This document shows, one piece after another, positions 57,755 through 64,000 of a stretch of 64,000 nucleotides of DNA. The first letter of the stretch is position 1, and each line of letters starts with the position of its first letter. This DNA is from Pyrus communis. Its lineage: Eukaryota; Streptophyta; Magnoliopsida; Rosales; Rosaceae. The position numbers were made by a program, and so were the translations under genes. The notes below the pieces were generated by a model, which worked only from the letters and a program-made list of their open reading frames with translations, did not search any database and was not told the DNA's origin. The stretch lies in the NCBI RefSeq assembly GCF_963583255.1, contig NC_084806.1:20378317-20442316 (forward strand), written 5' to 3'.

Positions 57755-60700
57755 CTAGTGATATTTTAGACAAAGTCGGGTTACCATTATTGGTGGCCAA
57801 TTTTCATTAAAGGGTTTTAGCCCCATTCCACTAGATGTACTAACTACCAAAGCTCTTGAAAGTGTTTTCATTAACGGATCCGCCAAGTTATTACTTGATT
57901 TAACATAAATAATATTAATAACTCCATCAGTTATTAATTGCTTGACATAGTCATGTCTCAAGCTAATATGTCTAGACTTTCCATTGTATACCTTATTGTA
58001 TGCTCTAGACAAAGTAGCCTCACTATCACAGTATAAAGAAATGGATGGCATTGGTTGTGGCCACAACTCTATTTCCAATAACAAATTTCTAATCCATTCC
58101 GCTTCTTTACCTACTGCTGCTAATGCTATAAATTCAGATTCCATAGTTGAATGTGCTATAAATGTTTGCTTCTTCAAAGCCCAAAATATTGCCTCCTCCG
58201 GCAATTGTAAAAATCCACCCTGATGTAGACTTATTATCATTAGCACTTGTTATCCAACTTGCATCTAAATATCCTTCAAGTACTGTTGGAAACTCATAGT
58301 AAGTTAAACTCAAGTTTATAGTTCTTTTAAGATAACCAAAAATTCTATTTATTGCTTTCCAATGAGCAGTACTTGGATAACTAGTGTATCTAGAAAGTTT
58401 GCTTACTGCAAATACGATATCTGGCCTGGTACAATGCATGACATACATTAAACTTCCGATTACACTAGCATACTCAAGCTGTGCAACGGACCTACCAGAA
58501 TTATTAAGCAAAGTTTCACTAGGGTCATAAGGGGTATTTGCTTCTTTTATTTGTAGATACTTAAACTTAAGAAACAATGTTTTGTATATAATGTAACTAA
58601 CACAAAGCGTAACCCCTATTATGCTTGTTTACTTTAATTCCTAAGATAGTATCTACTTCATTCAAGTCCTTCATCTTAAATTTTGAATTTAGATACGCTT
58701 TAGTTTTAGATACACCTTTAATGTTTGTACCAAAAATTAGCAAGTCATCGACATATAAACATATAACAACACCATAATCAATTGTGAATTTAGAGTATAT
58801 GCATTTATTAACACTGTTATGTCTAAATCCATATGCTATAATGACAAAATCAAACTTTTCATGCCATTGTTTTGGTGCTTGCTTCAATCCATATAACGAC
58901 TTTACTAATTTACAAACTTTCTTTTCATTCCTAGGGAGAACAAACCCTTCTGGTTGTTCCATGTAGACTTCTTCATCCAAATCACCATTTAAAAATATTG
59001 TTTTCACATCCATTTGATGCACATGCAAATTATATAAAGATGCCAATGCAAACAATATTCTAATTGATGTGAGCCTAGCTACTGGTGCATATGTATCGAA
59101 ATAGTCTATTCCCTTTTTCTGCTTAAAACCTTTGGCAGTCAGCCTGACTTTAAATGTCTAAATAGACCTGTCTGTATTGTATTTTCTTCTAAATACCCAC
59201 TTACAACCTATTGCTTTTGATCCTTGAGGCAAGTCTACTAAAACTCATGTCTGATTAGATATCAATGATTCATATTCATCATCTATAGCCTCTTTCCAAA
59301 AGGCTGCATCTCTTAAAGTCATTGCTTCACTTAGACTTTTAGGATCATCCTCAACATTCAACAATATGGGTATTTTTTTAAGAATCTTTGTTCTATTTCC
59401 TTCGACTAAAAATACAATAGATTGAGATGAAATAAAATCAGAGCCTAGAGTCTTTTCTTTTCTTACTCTTTGGCTTTTCCTTGGTCCATTAATAGTTTCA
59501 GACTGTTTTCTTTTCTCACCTTGAGAATGACTACTAGCCGGATTAGAGAAAAGTGTTTGATCATTCTCTTTCCCAAACATTGAGTAGTTGTTATAGAATT
59601 TATTTTCTATAAATTCGACATCTCTAGACTCAACTATTGTATTTGAGTCTAAATTAAGCAACCCATATGCCTTTGAATTTTCTGCATATCCTACAAATAT
59701 GCTTTTAATTCCTCTTGGACCCAACTTGGATCTCTTAGGGTCTAGTGCCTTGTAAAAGGCTACACAACCCCATACTCTCAAATATGACAAATTTGGTTTT
59801 CTTCCTTTCCGAATTTCATATGGTAACCATGTGTCTTCGTAGATGTAATTCTATTGTGTATATGGCATGTAGTAAACAATGCTTCACCCCATAAATATTT
59901 TGGAGTATTAGCATTAATCATCATAGAATTAATCATTTCAGTGACTGTCCTATTTTTTATTTCTGCCAAACCATTTTGTTGTGGTGTATAAGGTGTAGTT
60001 CTTTGATGTATAACACCATGTTCTTCACAAAAAATATCAAATTCATGTGAAATATATTTACCACCTCTATCACTACGAAGGCACGTAATTTTCCTTCCTT
60101 TTTGGTTTTCAACTTCAGCTTTATAGCGCTTAAAACACTCAAAGGCTTCATCTTTATTAGACAATAAATAAACATAAGTGAACTTAGAACAATCATCTAT
60201 AAATGTGATAAAATATCTATTTCCTCCTCTTGTTAAAACACCATTAAATTCACATGTGTCAGAATGTATTAATTCTAATAAATTTGTATTTCTTTCAGTA
60301 GTTGGAAAAGGTTTCGTAGTCATTTTCGCTTGAATACATGTTTCACATTTATCATTATAATCATCATTGCAAGCAATTAAACCAATTGTGGGCATGTATT
60401 TTAAAGATCTAAAATTTATATGTGCTAAATGTAAATGCCATAAATGAGAGGGAGATTCAACAATATAAGCAGAAGAATTCACTTTATTATTAATACTTAG
60501 TTTGAACATCTCATCACAAGAATACCCCTTCCCAACAAACATTCCATTTTTCGACATTATTAACTTGTCAGACTCTATAACAGTCTTTATACTGTTCTTA
60601 CATAATAAATTTGCAGACACAAGATTCTTTCTAATTTCTAGAACATGCAGTACATTAAGCAATGTCAATTTCTTCCCAGAAGTAAACTGAAGTTCAACGG

Positions 60701-61349
60701 TTCCTTTTCCTAGAAATTTGGCGGAATTATGATTCCCCATTAAAACCTCTTGATTGTCCGTTGATGCTTCATATGTCATGAATTGTGCCTTATCATTGCA
60801 CACATGTATAGTAGCTCCTGAGTTGAGCCACCAATCAGAGGATTTTATTACCGCTGCCATATTCAGTTCAGTAATTATGCCAATATGCATTCTTGATACC
60901 ATTGCAAGAATGTTATTAATTCCAGAGTTTTCCACCATATTTACGCCATTGGTCTTACTGGCATATTCCTCACTTGCTTTTTTGTGTCTACAATCACAAA
61001 TGTAATGACCTTTCTTTCCACAATGATAGCAGGCACCATTTGCATTCTTTTGATTGTTGTTGGAATTGGTCTTTTTCAACTTCCCTTTGTCAATTTTGAC
61101 TTTGAAGTTCTTTTTGTATTTGTTTCCTTCGACAATGTGAACTTTGGAGAAACCTTGATTTGCAACACGATTTCGAGTTTCTTCTTCAATTTGAATACAT
61201 TTTTCCAAATCCTCCAAACTAATATCTTTCACCATATGTAGAAGTTTCTTTCTATAATTATTCCATGTTTGGGGTAATTTTGCCATAATAGCCCCAACTA
61301 TCATAGGATCCGGAATAACTATTTTAAGTTCATGAAGCTTTGAAACCAA
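57755..61349 (-). pseudogene. Copia-3 polyprotein: Gag end, protease, integrase, RT, RNase H
   Basis: The longest frame in the window (61349-59778, 523 codons) carries a zinc knuckle CYHCGKKGHYICDC (residues 107-120), the protease site as WWLNSGATIHVC (residue 176 is Asn where Asp is catalytic), the integrase HHCC region (HLWHLHLAH...CETC), and integrase D364 (HSDTCEF), D427 (SDRGGKY) and E463 (NGLAEIKNRT). Frameshifts follow. The 59790-59245 frame has SYLRVWGCVAFYKALDPKRS and a polyprotein linker. RT at 59055-58597 has QMDVKTIFLNGDLDEEVYME, and YVDD at 58744-58755. RNase H at 58577-57755 has SEFIALAAVGKEAEWIRNLL and SRHISLRHDYVKQL. Few breaks, but the protease mutation and shifts make it inactive. 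The Gag start lies at 62295-61849 beyond a MITE. Confidence 0.93.
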
Positions 61350-61840
61350 GGTTCTAAAAGACGTTAGGCGCTAGTCGAGCGGCGAGCTGGGGCCTAGCGC
61401 CTAGGAGGCTAGGCGGGGTCTAGGCGGGCGCCTAGGCGGACTAGACAGATTTAACTAAATCCATTATATTTCATGTAAATAAGTGTATGTTTATACTTAA
61501 AATATATATAATTTCAACATAAATTATAAAATAGAATGACACATATATTATGAAGTATTGGAACATAATGAAAACATGGGGAACAAGCATATAATGTGTG
61601 CTCATTTAAGTATTCGACAAGTCTCTTACAATTTATTGAAAAAAATTAAAATGCAAAATGAAAGTTATCTATTTTCTGCCTAAGTGAGTCGATGCCTAGG
61701 CGGGTCTGGACGGGTACCTAGGCGGTTTAGGTGGGCATCTCAGTAGGTTTATGGGCCTTTTCTTAATTTTCAAACGCCTAGGCATTAATTGGGGCGGTGA
61801 CTAACCGCCTAGCGCCTAGGCGGGGATTTTTAGAACAGTG
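61347..61840. mobile_element. hAT-like MITE rich in GGCGCCTAGGCG, in Copia-3 gag
   Basis: The ends caaggttctaaaag and (complement of the right end) cactgttctaaaaa form terminal inverted repeats. The flanking 8-mers tttgaaac (61339-61346) and tttgagac (61841-61848) are a TSD with one change, as expected of hAT elements. Both ends are packed with 'gcctaggcg' and 'ctaggcgg' words that form a GC-rich palindromic region, while the middle is AT-rich. 494 bp, no coding sequence. Copia-3 Gag resumes on both sides. Confidence 0.82.
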
Positions 61841-61848
61841 TTTGAGAC

Positions 61849-62295
61849 CAAGACCAATAATTCATGAACTTGGTCTAGGATGGGTTTGTTATCAAACATA
61901 GTGAACTCATAATATTTGAACATTAAAAATTTATCGGTACTTCTTTTCTCTGTTGTGTACATGTGTTCGAGTGCTTCCCATATTTCCTTTGGAGATTGAA
62001 TGTGTGCATACGTGTCATATCAGTGATCAGATAATGTGCCCTAGATGTGTCCTCGACATACCAATTCATCTTCTTCACGCTTCTTTCGATTGGCAACTAT
62101 TTTGTCCGAGTCTTCGTCACTTGGTTCACAAATAGGATCCAATTTCGGGTCCAACACATAAATGACATTTAGAACAGTAAGCATGAAACACATCTTATCC
62201 TTCCATCGGGTGAAGTTTGATCCATCAAATTTGGCTAGCTTGTAGACATCTTGATTGATAATCTTCAAAGCCACGTTATCAGACTTGCTCTCCAT
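61849..62295 (-). pseudogene. Copia-3 Gag, N-terminal part
   Basis: Starts MESKSDNVALKIINQDVYKL, then FDGSNFTRWKDKMCFMLTVL, a standard Copia Gag opening (retrotran_gag/UBN2 type). A stop follows RGHI at ~62041, after which the Gag reading continues (PKEIWEALEHMYTTEKRS near 61940) up to the MITE. The ATG is only 22 bases from the 5' LTR end, so the leader is extremely short. Confidence 0.88.
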
Positions 62296-62300
62296 GATGA

Positions 62301-62315
62301 AAATAACACTTTAAG
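62301..62315 (-). other. Candidate self-priming site of Copia-3: complementary to its own LTR
   Basis: On the minus strand the 5' LTR ends ACTCTAACA; two bases later comes CTTAAAGTGTTATTT (62315-62301). Its exact reverse complement, AAATAACACTTTAAG, lies in the same LTR at 62403-62389 (minus strand), 73 bases upstream. No initiator tRNA-Met site (TGGTATCAGAGCC) exists between the LTR and the gag ATG. The 3' LTR keeps 12 of the 15 bases contiguously (56690-56701). Confidence 0.6.
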
Positions 62316-62317
62316 AT

Positions 62318-62908
62318 TGTTAGAGTAAAATGTAGAAATATAGAGAATAATCCAAATGATGACTTTGAGATACGACTTGAATCGTTTCCTTAAAGTGTTA
62401 TTTACCCCTACTCGAATGAGTTTGCTAAAGGGTTCTTGGCAAGTCACTTCCAAGATACAACAAAGTATGAAATACTCGATTAGCAAAACCGAATTGTATT
62501 CCCTTAGAAATAACTAGATAGAAATTGTATGAATGTGATGGAGAGAAAAGAGAGCAAGGAATGTGGAAACAAATTTCTGAAAATTGTGTAGACAACAAAT
62601 TTCTAAATGATTCATTTTCTACTAATGTTGCCAATATATATAGAGAGAATTACACCCATTCGACACATCCTTTGATTTGATATGTCTTTTCACCATGGGA
62701 TACAACACATTTTAGCAATATGTCCAATGGATATATCTGATACAAAACACCTCTTATCCAAAGGATCATGAAACATGTCTTTTCGGCAACAATCAAAAGA
62801 TGCATGTTCAAATTGAAGAGATGTGCTTTTTGGGTCAATAACCCAATCCTATCCCCTGTCAGTCAAACAGCCGCATACATATATATACTATTTTTAAAAT
62901 ATTCAACA
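62318..62908 (-). repeat. 5' LTR of Copia-3
   Basis: 591 bp, same ends as the 3' LTR at 56612 with scattered substitutions. On the minus strand a TATA-like ctatatatattgg lies near 62632-62644. The flanking 5-mers of the element on the minus strand are aaaag and tgaag, so the TSD is imperfect (two differences). Confidence 0.87.
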
Positions 62909-63122
62909 CTTTTTCTGCATCATCTTCATGAACATGTGAGGCATGATCGGGTGTGGAGTGTAGAGGGATGTTGTTCATGAAAACTTCTGGATCGACATGC
63001 ATAACTCTGAATTTAGGACAATCTTTGACAATATTCCAATACTCCCACCAGGTGAATGATTTGTTTTTGCTTTTGGTTTTGGCATTATATCAAGCTTGTG
63101 CTTGAAGTTCCTTCAAAATGCG

Positions 63123-63278
63123 GGAGAAGAAATAATTATAATGAAAATAGGTAACAAATAAATAATACAAACAAATAATTATTATCAAAGTAGCCAACAA
63201 ATAAATAATACAAACAAATAATTATAATCAAAGTAGGTAACAAATAAATAAGACAAACAAATAAATAATATATTTTTA
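63123..63278 (-). repeat. AT-rich short tandem repeats in the Harbinger-associated gene intron
   Basis: Three repeats of 'caaataaataatacaaacaa' plus 'ataattat', at ~63149, 63190 and 63239, with 'agtaggtaa' or 'agtagccaa' between. The exact acceptor site is unsure. Confidence 0.6.
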
Positions 63279-63561
63279 CCTAGTCCGCTAAATTTTCCCC
63301 ACTTCGAAGATTACCACTAGCTTGTGCCAAGTTGTCTCTCCACGTACTATACGATTGGCTAAGTAATTTCCAACGACTGGACATCGATTCTTTGGTTCTT
63401 TTCCCACCCATTTTCTCAAGATAATTGGTATGAATAAGACCCCACATTTCTCGCAATTGCATCTCATTACCCATAAGCAAATCATGAGTAATTTCAACCC
63501 AGCTACTACACAACGCAATATCTTCAAGAAGCGTCCAATTCGCACCTGCCTCATTAGTCAT

Positions 63562-64000
63562 TCTGTTGGAAAAAAATTGGATTGAAACTTTGAGAGAAAG
63601 ATCGGAATGTGATTGGTAGTAGTTGAGCAAATATGAAATTGTGGTGCAAGGTAGAAGATAATGAGAAGGTATTTATAGAAAAGTAAAATCATTTTTTTTT
63701 TAATTTTTCAAAATTATTTTTTTTCGGATTTTTAATAATTTTTTACATTTTTCTAAATTTTTTTTTATTCACCTAATTAATCTATACTGTTGGATTAAAA
63801 CAAATTTGAATTCCAACACTCCAGATTGTGCCACGTGGCACAACGGTAACATTTCTGATTTTTTAATTGTTTTTTTATTTATTTTTAAAGTCGAATAACG
63901 TGGACAGTTAATCTCAGATCTAATGGCTGATATTAAATAAGGTTATTTAATTTTTTTTACCGTTGGAAATCCAACGGTCCACAAATTGTAGTCGTTGAAA
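63562..64000 (-). promoter_or_regulatory. Upstream region of the Harbinger-associated gene
   Basis: A minus-strand TATA-like ctataaatacc lies near 63670-63680, ~110 bases before the ATG at 63561. Further upstream is a perfect 18-base palindrome, ttgtgccacgtggcacaa (63826-63843), with a G-box core, and the inverted pair ccgttggaaatccaacgg near 63961. The same CCACGTG words occur in the repeats at 56168-56420, supporting that both flanks belong to one transposon. The transposon's right end is beyond the window. Confidence 0.5.

Larger units (their letters stand above)
56517..63561 (-). pseudogene. PIF/Harbinger-associated Myb/trihelix-like gene, split by Copia-3
   Basis: Exon 1 (63561 to ~63282) starts MTNEAGANWTLLEDIALCSS and has REMWGLIHTNYLEKMGGKR, then SMSSRWKLLSQSYSTWRDNL: tryptophan-spaced helices of the Myb/trihelix type, as in the ORF1 protein of plant PIF/Harbinger elements (often auto-named glutathione S-transferase T3-like). 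A donor GT follows the GGACTAG at ~63280. After a ~160-base AT-rich intron, exon 2 (about 63122-62909) includes KSFTWWEYWNIVKDCPKFRV. It breaks at 62908 where Copia-3 enters and resumes at 56611 with EQASGSTRYPIINTMKEGSR, ending at TAA 56517-56519. The family protein is a DNA-binding partner of the transposase. A stop (ta-taa) in exon 2 near 63091 suggests decay even apart from Copia-3. No DDE transposase is visible in the window. Confidence 0.75.

Overview
This window looks like nuclear DNA from a woody dicot. The repeat families (a Cassandra element with 5S-like LTRs, very long Athila/Tat-type LTRs, LTRs carrying a 'gatccaacggttggatc'-like motif) suggest Rosaceae such as apple or pear. That assignment is inferred from memory of such repeats, not proven. 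The DNA is AT-rich. It holds one apparently intact spliced gene; nearly everything else is nested transposable elements and gene relics. Boundaries below rest mainly on TG...CA ends, target-site duplications (TSDs), primer-binding sites (PBS), polypurine tracts (PPT) and translated motifs.

Layout. 1-176: end of a long LTR. 700-1528: probable LINE relic. 1625-5520: a three-exon gene for a 144-residue protein of unknown function, with a Tourist-like MITE in intron 1 and a LINE-like tail in intron 2. 5525-7448: 5' part of a Copia element on the minus strand. 7449-14840: a decayed plus-strand Copia element carrying two solo LTRs (7894-10092 and 12941-14077), abutting a receptor-kinase gene relic (14850-15121). 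15498-16491: a three-LTR Cassandra element, followed by another solo LTR (16499-17750). 18092-27367: a non-coding LTR element whose left LTR holds a 3.6 kb LTR (itself holding a MITE) and whose interior holds a solo Cassandra LTR and an 1.8 kb solo LTR.

27825-43675: a second Copia element split in its leader by an internally deleted Athila/Tat-type Gypsy element (28841-37782) and a partial related LTR (37783-39600). 44114-53204: a 9.1 kb non-coding element with PBS, PPT, TSDs and two 1,795-bp LTRs that look identical, so it is probably the youngest insertion. 53255-55209: a minus-strand solo LTR of the same family as 7894-10092. 56517-63561: a PIF/Harbinger-associated Myb/trihelix-type gene on the minus strand, split by a third Copia element (56612-62908) that itself carries a hAT-like MITE.

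The most unusual signal concerns two unrelated elements (18092-27367 and 56612-62908). Neither has a tRNA-type PBS. In each, two bases after the 5' LTR, lies a 16- or 15-base sequence that is the perfect reverse complement of a segment inside that element's own LTR. This is what a self-primed or hairpin-primed LTR retrotransposon would show. Other points of interest are the tandem three-LTR Cassandra, the young non-coding element, and an LTR promoter with about fourteen CATGCA (RY) motifs just upstream of its TATA box.
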